This document shows, piece by piece, positions 10,711 through 22,274 of a stretch of DNA of 64,000 nt. The stretch spans positions 106,906,609-106,970,608 of the forward strand of contig CM077151.1 in NCBI GenBank assembly GCA_039583875.1. The letters are read 5' to 3'. Source of the stretch: Platanthera guangdongensis (Eukaryota > Streptophyta > Magnoliopsida > Asparagales > Orchidaceae). The position numbers and the translations under genes are program-made. The notes under the pieces were generated by a model, which did no database searches, was not told the DNA's origin, and worked only from the letters and a program-made list of their open reading frames with translations. Position 1 is the first letter of the stretch. Every line of letters starts with the position of its first letter.

Positions 10711-12750
10711 GTGAACCTTAGAACCCAAAGAATTCTTGGGTCCTTGGTACTGGTTAGTTTGCATCCTAACAAAGCTACCTGCAGGTTTTCCAACAGGCAG
10801 TTTGCTACTCACTTTGGCACTTGCATTGTGCCAACAGTCCATTGCAAAGTGGCCTACCTTGCCACAGCACCAACACTCAAACTTATTGTACCTTTGCTTA
10901 GGTACAGTCTTAGCTGTTTTATCTACAGCTGACTTGTTGAGAGTTGGGGCTTTGCCCTTGGACATGGACTTAGACTGAACAGTCCTTGCAGGTTTAGTAA
11001 ATCCCAGTCCAGCTTTACCTTTGTGATGAACAAATTCATCAATTAAGGGTAGAACTGACTTAGGTTTAGAAAACCTAACAACTAAGTCTTTCTCCTTCTG
11101 AAGACTAATATCCAGACTCTTGATTTGATCATTCTTAAATGATATAGTCCCCATCTGAATCACAGTTATGTGCTTCAGTCTGGCTATCTCATTTAGCTTT
11201 TGATCAAACATCTTCTCATAATCAGTTGCAGCCATTTTGAGACTTGTAATATCCTTAGCTTGACTCTTGGCCAAGGATTTGCATTTCTTAAATGCTTGCA
11301 ACAGAACTCTATATTCATCTATCAGTTGATGAATATCCTCTTCAGACTCAGATGCACTCTCATCACTTGATGATGATGAATCTGTTTCTGAACTAGCACA
11401 AGAAATTGAACTTAATGAACAATGTTGTACCTTACTAGGTCCTGGCTGCTCCAGGATTTTGTCACTTTCTGTCAATGCCATCAGTCCTTGGCACTGACTG
11501 TCCTCTTGTTCATATATTGAGTTCATGATCTGGATGAACTCTTCTTCTTCTTCCTCAGCAAATAGTCATATGTATGCCTCAGCATCTGACTCAGTTTCTG
11601 ATGAAGAAATGTCTGACAGGCTCTTATCCTTTTTGGCAACAAAAGACTTTTCCTTCTTGCCCTTATATTGAGTCTTTTTCTTATCATTAGACTCCTTCCT
11701 TTTCTCTGGACAGTCTGCAACAACATGTCATTGTCTATTACAGCAATATCATACAATTTTTGAAAGAGTTGCTTTGCTAGACTTGGTCTTTTTCCTGTCT
11801 TTCTTTGAAGACTTTTTATTCTGATAATAGTCTTCTTTACCCTGTGAAGTAGATGGCCTTGTCCTCCACTGTTTCTTCTTTAAGAACTTCTGAAAATGTC
11901 TTGTAAAGGCAGCAAAGTCCTCATCACTTTCACTGCTTTTAGACTTTCTACTTGCTGACTCATCTGACTCAGTTTCAGCTACTTTTGGTGGTGGAGTTGG
12001 TGACTTACTTCTGTACTTTCTGGGGGCTTCTGTTTTGAAGGCCACTGTCCTTTCTTTATGTTCACTTCTTGTTGATTTCTCCTCTTCTTTCCTCACCATC
12101 AACTGCATTTCATAGGATAGCAGTTTTCCAAATAGTGTTGGTGGAGGAATTTCTGCTAACTTTGCCATTTCCCTTATGGCACAGATCTTGGTATCCCAAT
12201 CTTTTGTTAGGGACCTTAGAAACTTATCATTAAGCTCATAATTACTGAACTCTCTGCCATAGGACATAAGCTCATTCACAATCCTATAGAACTTTTTATA
12301 GCATTCAGTTATGCTATCAGCTTTACCTTGTCTAAAACTTTCATATTCTTGGTTGAGCAAGGATTTTCTGTCTTGCCTCACTTCTTCAGAACCCTCCATA
12401 TACACAATAAGAGTATCCCACATTTCCTTGGATGTCTTGCAGTGTATTAAATTCTGAAAAGTAGCATCATCTATAGCACTCACTATGATATTCTGAGCCC
12501 TTTTGTCCATTGTGGCTAGAACAATCTCATCCTTTGTCATTTCAGAGAAATCCTTAGGTGTCCTCTGATTTGCATCTAAGACTGAAACCTTCATGGGCAC
12601 ATAAGGCCCTTCTTTCACTGTGATATATATCCTAGGGTCTGAGGCTTCCATAAACAGTCTCACCCTTTCCTTCCAGATACCAAAGATCTCTTTTCTACAT
12701 ATGGGTAGCTTCATGGATCCCAATTCCTTATGATTCTCAGTGGAACCCAT
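10711..12750 (-). pseudogene. gag: Sirevirus-type gag of element E, with stop codons
   Basis: Starts MGSTENHKELGSMKLPIC about 100 bases after the primer site. The N-terminal half is the copia gag (UBN2-type) fold, with motifs such as MWDTLIVYMEGSEEVRQDRKSLL and ECYKKFYRIVNEL. A serine/lysine-rich linker leads to a first zinc knuckle near 11745-11700, then an acidic serine stretch, coiled-coil-like sequence and a second knuckle CWCCGKVGHFAMDC near 10870-10830. Three TGA stops break it: 11749-11751 (replacing the first Cys of knuckle one), 11728-11730 (in the same knuckle) and 11566-11568. The frame is unchanged across all of them. The intact protein would have packaged the element RNA into virus-like particles. 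Confidence 0.9.
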
Positions 12751-12845
12751 GGTTCTTGCTTTTCTTGATTCTGTAATTTGACTTAGACTGAATCTGCCAA
12801 CAGGATCTACTCAGACAGTTATGTCCCTTTTTGAGTAACCTCCCT

Positions 12846-12856
12846 CTGATACCACT
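12846..12856 (-). other. Primer binding site of E (initiator Met tRNA)
   Basis: The minus strand reads TGGTATCAGAG two bases after the end of the 5' LTR, which is the standard plant primer site complementary to the 3' end of initiator methionine tRNA. It fixes the right-hand LTR as the 5' LTR. The leader between it and gag (12751-12845) holds nothing else that I recognise. Confidence 0.93.
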
Positions 12857-13744
12857 TGAAAGATATTGTACCTAATCACCTTGAGGGGGGGGTGAATAGG
12901 TGACTTAAATCTTTTTAACTTTTGTAGGCAGAATTCAGATTATAACACATAATTATATCTACTTTATCACAGCACACAATCAGCAATCACAGAATTCCAC
13001 AAGCACACAGTAGACACTCAGATTTATAGTGGTTCCCCAAGGTTTGGGTACATCCACATTCCCCCTTCGCCTATCTAGTAGTGTACTAGATTCGGCCAAA
13101 CTTCTCCACTATCTCAGATCCTCAGATCTTACACTCAGAACCCCAAAACAAGGTTCCTACAGCTCAGGCCCAAGGCCCTACAACTCAGCTTCTTCACAAA
13201 GCGTACACTCAGCCACCAAGCCTACACTCAGCCACCAAGGCCTACACTCAGCCACAACAGGCCTACACTCAGAGATTCAAATCTCCTACACTCAGGCACT
13301 CAAGCCCTACACTCAGCCTTTATAATTACAGGCTTACAAAACTCAGATCCTAAGGATCCTACAAGATAATATGAATACAAAAATTGTAACTCAACAACTC
13401 AGAGAAAAGAGAGAAGAGTTGTGAGTTTCTTGATGAGTTCTTGGAAGAACTCAGCTGAAATCAATCTGACTTGGCTTTCTTCAAAGCTTCTTGAATGTAG
13501 AACACAATAAGATTGATCTCTTCTGCAGTTGATCCTTGATCTCTGCTACTTAAGATTCAGAATAAATCTGAACCCTTCTTCTCAGCCTGGTTCCAATGGC
13601 TGACTTCTTGGATGGAGCTCTCCCTCTCCAACTTCTTATATCTTCACTAGATTCTTCAAGGAATAGCAAGATCTTCTTTTTTATATTGATCACTTGAACT
13701 TGTGTTCAATCTTCTAACCCCTGTTTCTGTAGACAGTATAAGCC

Positions 13745-13752
13745 TATTTATA
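13745..13752 (-). promoter_or_regulatory. TATA box in 5' LTR of E
   Basis: TATAAATA on the minus strand, conserved with the 3' LTR. As the 5' copy it would drive full-length element transcription towards lower coordinates. Confidence 0.6.
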
Positions 13753-13908
13753 GGCCTTCTTCAAGGTAACCGGCTGGTCCGGTTCATAACTGATTTCTGA
13801 CAACTCTGACAGGTGCAGTAGACCGGCTGGAATGACAGCTGTCAAGTCATCCAGTCAGTTCTTGAAAATTCTGTAACTGTCTGTAAGTGTCGAGACTGTC
13901 TGTCTTTA

Positions 13909-14818
13909 AGTGTCGACACTTATAGACTAAGTGTCGACACAAGTTGTCTAAGTGTCGACACTAGCCTACAAGGTGTCGACACAACTCCTTGTGTTGTAGA
14001 ATGGACTTCTCGACACAGCTTCTTCTTCATGTGTCGACACTGATAATGTGTGTCGACACAAGTACTTGTACTTCAGTATATTGCTGAATTCTTGTAAGTG
14101 TCGACACAACTCCTTTGTGTCGACACATCTTCATGTGTTGAACTTGTTCAGTGTCGACACATCTTTCTTGGTGTCGACACATGCCTTCTGTGTTGATACT
14201 TGCTGAGTGTCGACACTGCTCCATGTGTCGACACATTCTTCTTCTATTGAGACTTTGGCTGAGTGTCGACACATCACCTTAGTGTCGACACTTGTACTTA
14301 GAATTTTGTTGAACTTTGCTAAGTGTCGACACAGCTCCTTGTGTCGACACTTTCTTCAAGTGTTGAGTCTTCAGCTAAGTGTCGACACATTCTTTCTTGT
14401 GTCGACACTTTCTTCAAGTGTTGACTCTTCTGCTGAGTGTCGACACATTATTCTGGGTGTCGACACTTTCTTCAAATGTTGAGTCTTCAGCTGAGTGTCG
14501 ACACATTCTTTCTTGTGTCGACACTTATACTTAGTCTCTGCTGACTTTTGCTGAGTGTCGACACAGCCTCCAAGTGTCGACACTTTCTAATGTAGACACA
14601 GTCTCACTGGGTGTCGACACAACTGCTAAGTGTCGACACTGCTTCACTGCACTTTTCTTCATTGAGTGTCGACACAGCTCCTTGTGTCGACACTTTCTGT
14701 CTGGTGTCGACTTTGCTTCCCTGGTGTCGACACAATGACTCCAACTGTCGATACTGTTTGCCTGGGTGTCGACACAAGTCTTCTTAAGTGTCGACACTTT
14801 CCCTCTGGGTGTCGACAC
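13909..14818. repeat. GTGTCGACAC palindrome array, 5' LTR of E
   Basis: The same array as in the 3' LTR, with nearly every unit conserved in position. Some units damaged in one LTR are intact in the other, for example GTGTCAACAC near 1650 against GTGTCGACAC near 14400. The intact form is therefore ancestral to both copies. Confidence 0.95.
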
Positions 14819-14964
14819 ATGGACTTAGAAACTTTTTCATCATTTCCTGCAAATACTTAACCTGCACAAGTAAACTCAAAACACATCAAATACATTTTGA
14901 TGTATATCATTGAGTTGGGTGAGGCTTCTTCAAATCAGGTACATTTAAACCAATGTACCCAACA

Positions 14965-14969
14965 CCTTG
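14965..14969. repeat. Target site duplication CCTTG, right copy (element E)
   Basis: CCTTG directly follows the CA end of E's 5' LTR and matches 95-99. Confidence 0.93.
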
Positions 14970-15327
14970 CTTTAGCTTTGCTCCCTTGATGTTCTTTTGG
15001 AATGAGGAAGAAGATGAAGAAGAAGGTGAAATGAGGAGGAGAAATCTCTGTTTCGGCCTTATTTCCTCCAAAACCGAGCTGGACCGTTAGATGCAGAATC
15101 AGGGAAATGAACGGCACAAAAAAACTTTAAAAAGTCGATTTTCGGCCCTGTCACGCCAAGTTTATCCACACGGTACACGGCCGGGTACACGCCCGTGATG
15201 GGTCGGTCACGCCCGTGACCTAGGGCGTGTAGCCCGTGTCTCGACACCTCGTCGACCAAAAGTGTCGACACTCGATAAAGCTTGACACGCCCTGTGACAC
15301 GCCCGTGTCACAGGCCGTGTCCCCTCT

Positions 15328-15378
15328 CTCGACACCCGACACTCGACACTCGACACTCGACACTCGACACTCGACACT
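15328..15378. repeat. ACTCGAC heptamer tandem repeat
   Basis: Six to seven head-to-tail copies of CGACACT/ACTCGAC within the LTR of C. It looks like slippage expansion of a TCGACAC-type word. Confidence 0.85.
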
Positions 15379-15688
15379 GCGGGACACGGCCCGTGACACG
15401 CCCGTGTCACGGGGCGTGTACCCCATTCGTCGAGCTCAACTCGACGCAAGAAAATTCGTCGAGTCAAGGAGGTCACGCCCAGGTCACGCCCTGGGTCACG
15501 CCCCGACACGCCCGTGTCGGGGGGCGTGTCACGCACAAAAACGACCATTTTTCCCTGTTTTGAAAAGTGTTTCTGTGTCGTCCTAGACCATTTTTGCCTG
15601 AAGAACTTTTTACCCTTTTTTGTTTTCTGTCCAAGCAACCCGTTTTGAGCAACATTACCCGGACGCGAAAAAGTGCAAACATTCCCTA

Positions 15689-15693
15689 AGAGG
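15689..15693. repeat. Target site duplication AGAGG, left copy (element D)
   Basis: AGAGG precedes the TG of the LTR at 15694 and recurs at 24552-24556 after the other LTR. It marks insertion of D into the LTR of C. Confidence 0.95.
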
Positions 15694-16238
15694 TGTAACA
15701 CCCCCATCTGTCGCATGGCATATAACAGAAGGTCCAGCTGGAACCCGACGCCATATACCACAGACAGTCGGAAGGGATACTAAATGAATAATCAAACCAA
15801 CCAATTAAGACTACTCGTCCTAATCATAGAGCATTCTAGCGGAAGATTTTAAAGTTGAAAGAACCCAAAATTAATTCCATCAATATGAATGTCCACAGCT
15901 ACAACAACAGGAATGAAACCCCAAATACACAGAAATAGGTACATGGCCTTAAGGCCTTACAAATGTTCACTTAATAAAGAGTGATTTACATACATCGGCT
16001 CGCAGGCCGGCCACACATGAAATATATATAAATATAACTATTCTACGGCCTTCTAGGGCCAGCACAGCAACATGGGCTCCAGCCCGCTATTTGGCGCTCG
16101 GCTCCGCAGCACCTGCAAGCACATACCACCGCACAGTGGCAAATAAAGCAACGGTCAGCTAAAAGCCGACCAAATTATAACGACCCCGCCCCTTACTCGG
16201 GACGGCGGTGCTCTTTCCCTGCATAACATTAGCCCAAC

Positions 16239-16258
16239 AATATATATATATATATATA
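16239..16258 (-). promoter_or_regulatory. (TA)n run, possible TATA box, 3' LTR of D
   Basis: An alternating TA tract lies in mid-LTR. The copy in the 5' LTR (about 23109-23129) differs slightly in length and in its first bases, as expected for a microsatellite. No other clear TATA motif is placed well for the minus strand, so it is the best candidate. Confidence 0.35.
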
Positions 16259-17267
16259 GCGCAATTATAATTCGCCACAGGTGTAGGCTCGCACGGCCAA
16301 ACACCCCGTGCACTCAGGGCACATTCATGGTGAACCCTGACCCATCAGTGCATTCACCACCACCCCCAGGATGGCAACAACATGTGAGCATTTAGCCTTT
16401 CTGACCACCGTCTAAGGCTCCGACTATGCCAACGGCCAGTCCCCGTCTTCGGGTCTCTCGCACCGAACCACATAGCCTAGGTCCAATTCCACTTGCCCGT
16501 TGCTCACGCCGCATGTCCAATTTAAGGAACTTTGCGCGGGCCAAGCTTCTCTCGGATCCCAAATTTTCCAAAACAATCTCATAACCCAGTTATGACCAAG
16601 GCCGGTTCCCAGACCGCCAAGTTAGCAGAACACGTTTCCGCTCAATTTTCCAGGTGCGCCTTGAAGCTAACCTTCAAGGATCCCTGCTGCAATCTACCGC
16701 GTAGAAACCCGAAAAATCCAAAGCACGGAGTCTTCTCCGACAAAACCACATCAAATGCAACATCACCGATCCAGACAAAACACGTCCGGGTAGGCTTCAC
16801 ACACAATGCCTATGCCCGTACTTGCGATTCCGGGCTCTATATGCAACACAAGGGGGACTATTCCCGTCAATCCCAAGGAACACCACGCACTCACCGCATA
16901 CTCGCGGGAGCGGGATTCCCTATGCAGAAAGAAAGAGCTTCAAGCGCTCAAGTTGAGAATCGTTACCCTTGTAGTCCGTTTTGGCGCCATGGAAAAAAAA
17001 ACTACGCGGTTAGAACTCTTCGCAACGACCTTCCCTCCACGGATCTGCTCTCCGATTTCGAAACGGTGCTCCGATGCTCCGCCGGCGGCCGGAAACCTCC
17101 TTCTTCTTCCTCTCCTCTCTCACTTTGGAAGGGGAGAACTTTGGAGAGAAAATGAGGGAATAACTCCCTATTCCCGGCCTTAACAGAGCAGGATTTAATC
17201 TGGGCCATCGGATCCTAATTAAAGAAAATGAACGGCTCGGATCTGCACAAAATTCCCCAGACCTGGG

Positions 17268-17625
17268 CCGCACACGGCTTGGCACACGGCCGTGTCCATG
17301 GCCGTGTGCCTCGATCCAGGCACGATCGTCGAACTGAGAAACGCACACGGGCCAAGACACGCCCGTGTCTGACCTGACACGCCCGTGTCGGGTTCCTCGA
17401 CACGCCCGTGTTCGTGGGCGTGTCACGCATAACCGCCACGGCAACGGACACGACCCATCAGGACACGGGTAGGGACACGGGTTGGCACACGCCCGTGTCG
17501 GATGACACGCCCGTGTCATCTGGCCGTGTTCCTGGCCGTGTCCTTCTCGGGTTGAAAACGACCAAAAAATCACCAGCCAGACACGGCCTTGGACACGCCC
17601 GTGTCCTAGGCCGTGTACCCCTACA
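17268..17625. repeat. ACACGCCCGTGT palindrome array, 3' LTR of D
   Basis: Many copies of GACACGCCCGTGTC and variants (ACACGGCCGTGT, CACGGGCGTG) lie in the first 420 bases of the U3 region. The same block is at about 24139-24496 in the 5' LTR. The words also occur in the LTRs of C and G. Confidence 0.93.
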
Positions 17626-17680
17626 GGCACCAAAACTCTTTTTTCGCAACTGACTCGCACACAAAATTCGGGGCGTTACA

Positions 17681-17698
17681 AATCTCCCCCACTTAAGG
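17681..17698 (-). other. Polypurine tract of element D
   Basis: On the minus strand AAGTGGGGGAGATT lies directly before the 3' LTR. This is the typical plus-strand primer position. Confidence 0.85.
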
Positions 17699-17734
17699 AA
17701 TTTCGTCCCGAAATTAAGCAAAGGTACACAAAAG

Positions 17735-20700
17735 CTAAATGATACCTGAGTGGAATAACTCGGGGTATTCCTCCAACATAGCTTGCTCTCGCTCCCAAGA
17801 AAGCTCCTCACGTCCGCAATTATCCCAACGGACTTTAACCATTCGGACCTCCTTGTTGCGGAGTCGTTTGACTGCAACATCTTCAATTCGCACTGGCTTG
17901 ACCCTTGTTGTTAACTCATAGTCAACCGGTACCTGATTGTCCGCAACGATCTGCGAAGGCTCTTGCACTGCCTTACGCAACACCGATACGTGGAATACAT
18001 CATGCAGCCCACTCAACTCCGTCGACAGCTTTAATCTATACGCCGCCTCGCCAACACGCTCCAGGATTTCAAATGGTCCAAGGTATCTCGGACTCAGCTT
18101 CTTCAAGCGTCGAACCCGCGATACACCCTTGAACGGCTTGATCTTCAAATATACCATGTCGCCAACGTTGAACTCCACATTTTTATGTTTGGCATTGTAA
18201 TACTTTGACTGTCTATCCTGAGCAATCTTCAGCCTTTCTTGAATTGTCCGTATCATTGAAGTGGCATCTTCCACCGCTTGACGTTTATATAACTTTGATT
18301 CGCCTGCCTCCAACCAAGACAACGGCGTACGACACTTCCTCCCGTACAAGGATTCGAAAGGCGCCATTCCAATACTTGCCTGAAAGCTGTTGTTGTAAGC
18401 AAACTCCACCATGTACAGGTGATCCTCCCAATGCTTCCCGAAATCTAGGACGCACATGCGAAGCATGTCCTCCATAGTCTTGTTGACTCTCTCGGTTTGG
18501 CCATCTGTCTGCGGGTGAAATGATGTGCTGAACTTTAGCTTAGTACCCAACAGACCATGCACCAACCTCCAGTCATTTGACGTGAAGCGTCCATCACGAT
18601 CACTAACAATACTTCTAGGCACACCATGCAATCGTACAATATTATCCACGTAGAGTTTGGCTAACTTTTCCACTGGATCCTCCTTTCTCATTGGGATAAA
18701 GTGCGACACTTTTGTCAATCTATCTACGACCACCCAAATGGCGTCATTTCCCTTCTGCGACTTCGGCAAACCGTGCACAAAATCCATAGATATGTCGTCG
18801 AACTTCCATTCTGGGATAGGAAGGGATTTCAAGAAACCTCCGGGCTTCTGGCATTCCGCCTTCACTAATGCACAAGTACGACACTTGGCCACATAAAGTG
18901 CCACATCCTTCTTCAAACCCGGCCACCAGAATAATTTCTTCATGTCTCTATACATCTTAGTGCTTCCCGGGTGGATTGAGTACTTAGTATGATGAGCCTC
19001 ATACATCAACTCCTCCCGAATATTATCCGCACTAGGAACGCATAGACGACTGTCCTTCCTTAGCAACCCATCTTCAACCACAAACTGGGAATTTGACCCA
19101 TCCAAAGCTTCATCCAAGATTTGCTTCATGCTGCCATCCAGAACCAAAGCCCGCCGAACTCTATCCGCTAGGTCACATTGCACCTCTGTCCAAAACAGTT
19201 TTGCCTCGTCACTTGACTGCTTATCGACGCAAGATATTTCCAATGCCTCCAACTCTTGGACCAATCTCTCATCATGTACTGATAACCAATTGGCTTGTGC
19301 GGGAATCTTACGACTCAACGCATCCGCCACTGCATTTCCCTTCCCAGGCACATAGTGTATCTTGAAGGTGTAGTCCCCTAAGAACTCCATCCACCTCCTC
19401 TGCCTCATGTTCAAATCCTTTTGGTCCAATAGGTACTTCAAACTCTTATGATCGGTGTAAATATCGACCTTCACACCGTACAGATAGTGCCTCCAAAGCT
19501 TAAGAGCAAATATCACGGCCGCTAACTCTAAGTCATGGACCGGATAATTCCTCTCATGAACCTTCAGTTGTCGTGAACCATAAGCTATCACTCTCCCATG
19601 CTGTAGCAGAACACAGCCCAAACCACTGCCCGAAGCATCACTATAGATCTCGAACCCTTCGGTTCCACTTGGCGAACATAAAATGGGCGTCGTGGTCAAC
19701 CGCCTCTTCAATTCTTCAAAAGCCTGTTCGCACTCCGGAGACCACACAAACTTCTGATCCTTTCTTGTCAACGTCGTGAGTGGTAGTGCTATCCGCGAGA
19801 AGTTCTCTACGAAGCGCCTGTAGTAGCCAGCAAGCCCCAGAAAACTCCGGACCTCTGCCACCGTAGTCAAAGTAGGACACTCCCGTATCGCCACTATCTT
19901 CGCCGGATCCACAGCTATTCCTTCTCCACTGACAACATGACCAAGGAACGCTATCGAGGATAACCAGAACTCACACTTGGAGAACTTTGCATACAACTGA
20001 CTTTTCCTCAATGTCTCCAACACCATGTGTAAATGCTTGTAATGATCCTCCTCGCACCGCGAATACACCAGGATATCATCGATAAATACTATCACAAACT
20101 GATCCAGGTATTCTCTGAACGTCCTATTCATCAGATCCATAAACACGGATGGCGCATTCGTCAACCCAAACGGCATAACCGTGAACTCGTAATGCCCAAA
20201 CCGCGTACTGAATGCTGTCTTGGGAATGTCGCTCTCCCTTATCCTCAACTGATAGTAACCGGACTTCAAATCTAACTTCGAATATACAGTTGATCCAACC
20301 AGCTGATCAAATAGATCGTCAATCCTCGGGATTGGATATTTGTTCTTCTCCGTAAGTTTGTTCAATTCCCGATAATCGATACAAAGCCGCAAACTCCCAT
20401 CTTTCTTCTTAACAAAGAGAACTGGTGCGCTCCAAGGCGACGAACTTGGACGCACATAACCTTGCTCTAGCAACTCTTGCAGTTGCACCTTCAACTCTGC
20501 CATTTCTCTTGGGGCTATCCAATAGGGGGAGCGTGACACCGGTTTGGCACCCGGTACCAGCTCTATAGTAAAGTCTATCTCCCGCTGAGGAGGGGCTCCT
20601 GGGAGATCATCTGGAAACACATCAGGATACTCGGACACAACTGGGATGTTGCCCAAACTAGGTTTAGGCGTCGCAGTCTGCACTAGAGTGACATACAGTT

Positions 20701-21133
20701 CTGCCCCAGACCGAACTGCCTTGAACACCTGAAGGGCCGATATCAGAACTTTCCCTGACCCCTTCATGCCCGCAAAAGTAGCCTCTACACCAGTGTCCAG
20801 ACCCAACTTGACTTCTTTACGGTTGCAATCAATACATGCACTCTGCTCCGAGAGCCAATCCATACCGAAAATTACGTCGAACTCCACTAATGGTAGAACC
20901 AACGCCCGCAAATCAAACTCCCGGTCTTCAATCCGAATCTTCACAACACAAATCCTATCCGCACGCATTGAGCACCCATTAGGCAACAACACATCCAACT
21001 TGTTTTCTGCCATCGAGAGCGGAACTCCGATGCGCGATATAAACTTTTCAGACAAGAAGGAATGTGATGCCCCCGTATCAAAAAGGGCTCTCGCCGGAAA
21101 CCCAAAGATCAACACAAAGCCTAGCATTAACAA
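17735..21133 (-). CDS. pol: Gypsy pol polyprotein of element D
   Basis: A 1132-codon open frame with no stop or frameshift. Protease has [11 protein letters not shown] near the N-terminus. Reverse transcriptase has [41 protein letters not shown] and the catalytic FIDDILVYS. RNase H has [10 protein letters not shown] and [10 protein letters not shown]. Integrase has the H-H-C-C zinc domain, then D of [10 protein letters not shown] of [10 protein letters not shown] and E of [14 protein letters not shown]-type module ([10 protein letters not shown]) and a chromodomain-like tail ending [15 protein letters not shown] follow. The first Met codons (21133 and 21127) lie inside the intron-like segment 21121-21197; the conserved protein similarity begins right after it. 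If spliced, the pol exon starts at 21120 and continues gag. Confidence 0.95.
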   Translation of the reverse strand: MLMLGFVLIFGFPARALFDTGASHSFLSEKFISRIGVPLSMAENKLDVLLPNGCSMRADRICVVKIRIEDREFDLRALVLPLVEFDVIFGMDWLSEQSACIDCNRKEVKLGLDTGVEATFAGMKGSGKVLISALQVFKAVRSGAELYVTLVQTATPKPSLGNIPVVSEYPDVFPDDLPGAPPQREIDFTIELVPGAKPVSRSPYWIAPREMAELKVQLQELLEQGYVRPSSSPWSAPVLFVKKKDGSLRLCIDYRELNKLTEKNKYPIPRIDDLFDQLVGSTVYSKLDLKSGYYQLRIRESDIPKTAFSTRFGHYEFTVMPFGLTNAPSVFMDLMNRTFREYLDQFVIVFIDDILVYSRCEEDHYKHLHMVLETLRKSQLYAKFSKCEFWLSSIAFLGHVVSGEGIAVDPAKIVAIRECPTLTTVAEVRSFLGLAGYYRRFVENFSRIALPLTTLTRKDQKFVWSPECEQAFEELKRRLTTTPILCSPSGTEGFEIYSDASGSGLGCVLLQHGRVIAYGSRQLKVHERNYPVHDLELAAVIFALKLWRHYLYGVKVDIYTDHKSLKYLLDQKDLNMRQRRWMEFLGDYTFKIHYVPGKGNAVADALSRKIPAQANWLSVHDERLVQELEALEISCVDKQSSDEAKLFWTEVQCDLADRVRRALVLDGSMKQILDEALDGSNSQFVVEDGLLRKDSRLCVPSADNIREELMYEAHHTKYSIHPGSTKMYRDMKKLFWWPGLKKDVALYVAKCRTCALVKAECQKPGGFLKSLPIPEWKFDDISMDFVHGLPKSQKGNDAIWVVVDRLTKVSHFIPMRKEDPVEKLAKLYVDNIVRLHGVPRSIVSDRDGRFTSNDWRLVHGLLGTKLKFSTSFHPQTDGQTERVNKTMEDMLRMCVLDFGKHWEDHLYMVEFAYNNSFQASIGMAPFESLYGRKCRTPLSWLEAGESKLYKRQAVEDATSMIRTIQERLKIAQDRQSKYYNAKHKNVEFNVGDMVYLKIKPFKGVSRVRRLKKLSPRYLGPFEILERVGEAAYRLKLSTELSGLHDVFHVSVLRKAVQEPSQIVADNQVPVDYELTTRVKPVRIEDVAVKRLRNKEVRMVKVRWDNCGREELSWEREQAMLEEYPELFHSGII

Positions 21134-21197
21134 ACGTAAGCTAACAAATACGAAGGTAACAACTATAAAAGTTAAACCACTGTAATTTAACTCACAC
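21121..21197 (-). other. Putative 77-bp intron between gag and protease of D
   Basis: On the minus strand the gag frame reads to ...GTGGTGACAG, then GTGTGAGTTAA begins and at once gives a stop. The segment is T-rich and ends TTAATGCTAG, directly before codons that fit the start of the protease. The ends are GT and AG. Removing the 77 bases (not a multiple of three) joins the last gag glycine codon (split G|GC) to pol in frame. Unspliced RNA would make Gag only; spliced RNA would make a Gag-Pol fusion. Introns in other gypsy lineages, such as Ogre, are established; in Tekay-type elements I know of none. The splicing itself is inference. Confidence 0.6.
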
Positions 21198-22274
21198 CTG
21201 TCACCACGTCTGCTTGCTTAATGGCCTCCTGTAGGCCAAGGTTGTAGACTCTAGGCTGGGCTGGAGCATGATGGGATGCGGTTGACTCCACCGCCTTCCC
21301 TTTCTCCTCATAAGTCGCTCCAGGTCTCCTCTCGGACTTTGAACGTCCGCTCCAACACTCCCGAGCAAAATGCCCCGTCTTCCCGCAGTTGTAGCAAGCC
21401 CCGGGGACTCGACTTGTAGTTGCCCCCGATGCATCAGCCGAAGGGGCTGAGTTTGAAGTCCTCCGCTTCTTGTTCCATCTGCGGAAACCTGTCTTGTTAC
21501 TTGGCACCTTGAACTCGGTCTTCCTTTCTCCTGGGTCCCTCTTCTCTTGAACCTTCTTCGCAACCTTTTCCAACGATCGGGCTGAATTGACCAAGGCTAG
21601 GAAGCCCTGCGCCTTAGGCCCAGCAAGGAGTAACTGTAAATCGCCGCGAAGACCCTCATAGAATCGGTTGGTCTTCCTCTCTTCTTCTGAAAAATAGCAC
21701 CAGCATAACGACCCAACCGTGTGAACTCATGCAGATATTCGTCCACGCTTCTGGATCCCTGAGTCAACCCAAGAAATTGATTCTCCATATCCAACCTCTG
21801 AGCAGAAGGTACAAATCTGGCTAGGAACAATCTTGAAAATTCCTCCATCGGCACATCCGCAAGCTGCCTTCCCACTAGAAGATGAAACTCCAACTCGTCC
21901 CACCACATCCTCGCTTCTCCTTCCAAAAGAAAAGTCGCTATGGTGGTCTTCTGCCACTCCTCAGTCATTGTGGCCGTCAACACCCTCTTTATGGAAGAGA
22001 GCCAGTCCTCAGCTTGAGTTGGTGTTCCAACCCCATTAAACCTCGGAGGATTAAAGCCCATCACATGCTTTAGCTGCCTCTCCGTAGTTCTCCTCGGCTC
22101 TACTAACTCAACTGCCGCGCGTCCCACCACTCTCGGCTCTGCCGCCCTAACCGGTTCTTGCTCATTTGCAGGAGGTGCGCGATGCATTTGCCCTGCAGGT
22201 TGGGCATTTATCATTGCGAACACGGCTTCAGCCACCATCCTGATGGTTTCCGCTGAAGGAGGTGTAGCAGGCAC
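21187..22274 (-). pseudogene. gag: Gypsy gag of element D, frameshifted
   Basis: Starts MPATPPSAETIRMVAEAVF. The retrotransposon gag domain follows, with NPPRFNGVGTPTQAEDWL, RMWWDEL and SVDEYLHEFTRLGRYA. After about 195 codons the frame changes: a T-run on the minus strand (21690-21694) is one base off, and homology resumes in another frame from there to 21187. That second part carries the zinc knuckle CYNCGKTGHFAREC. As it stands the protein would be cut off before the zinc knuckle. The likeliest cause is a 1-base loss in the homopolymer. The stop at the 3' end falls inside the intron-like segment. Confidence 0.88.

Larger units (their letters stand above)
100..14964 (-). mobile_element. Complete Sirevirus-like Ty1/copia retrotransposon E
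   Basis: A 14.9-kb element in minus orientation. On its own strand the order is 5' LTR (14964-12859), initiator-Met tRNA primer site, gag with two zinc knuckles, pol in copia order (protease, integrase, reverse transcriptase, RNase H), a palindrome-rich spacer, an extra large ORF, polypurine tract and 3' LTR (2213-100). The LTRs are about 2.1 kb and nearly identical, and a perfect CCTTG duplication flanks the element. The large gag, long LTRs and extra ORF after pol fit the Sirevirus/Maximus lineage. The coding regions carry several stop codons, so this copy cannot make its full proteins. It contains a solo LTR of another family (F), so it is older than that insertion. Confidence 0.93.
12859..14964 (-). 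repeat. 5' LTR of element E
   Basis: A 2106-bp LTR that pairs with 100-2213. It carries the TATA box at 13745-13752 and the GTGTCGACAC array at about 13909-14818. Differences from the 3' LTR are scattered substitutions and a few 1-10 bp indels, so the two copies have diverged only slightly. Confidence 0.95.
14970..15693 (-). repeat. Middle piece of old Tekay-like LTR (element C)
   Basis: Sequence between elements E and D. It resembles the LTR of D in layout: an AT-rich part with a GAAATGAACGGC-type segment, then a GC-rich block full of ACACGCCCGTGT and GTGTCGACAC words (about 15170-15540). A 7-bp tandem repeat (ACTCGAC) lies at about 15328-15378. It continues at 24557 once D is removed. No coding sequence is supported; long frames here come from the repeats. 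Confidence 0.7.
15694..17680 (-). repeat. 3' LTR of element D
   Basis: 1987 bp; starts TGTAACGCCCC on the minus strand (17680) and ends GGGGGTGTTACA (15694). It contains a (TA)n run at 16239-16258 that could serve as TATA box, and a block of ACACGCCCGTGT palindromes at 17268-17625. The open frames on both strands are mirrored exactly in the other LTR and look non-coding. Confidence 0.95.

Noticed and set aside
11523..11756. 77-codon frame in the gag of E
   Set aside because: It is out of frame with gag and appears open only because the gag frame has stops there; the zinc-knuckle residues are in the gag frame.
16532..17155. 207-codon frame in the LTR of D, with a near-identical copy at 23403-24026
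   Set aside because: Conservation is due to the recent duplication of the LTR; overlapping frames exist on both strands and no start context or domain supports a gene.
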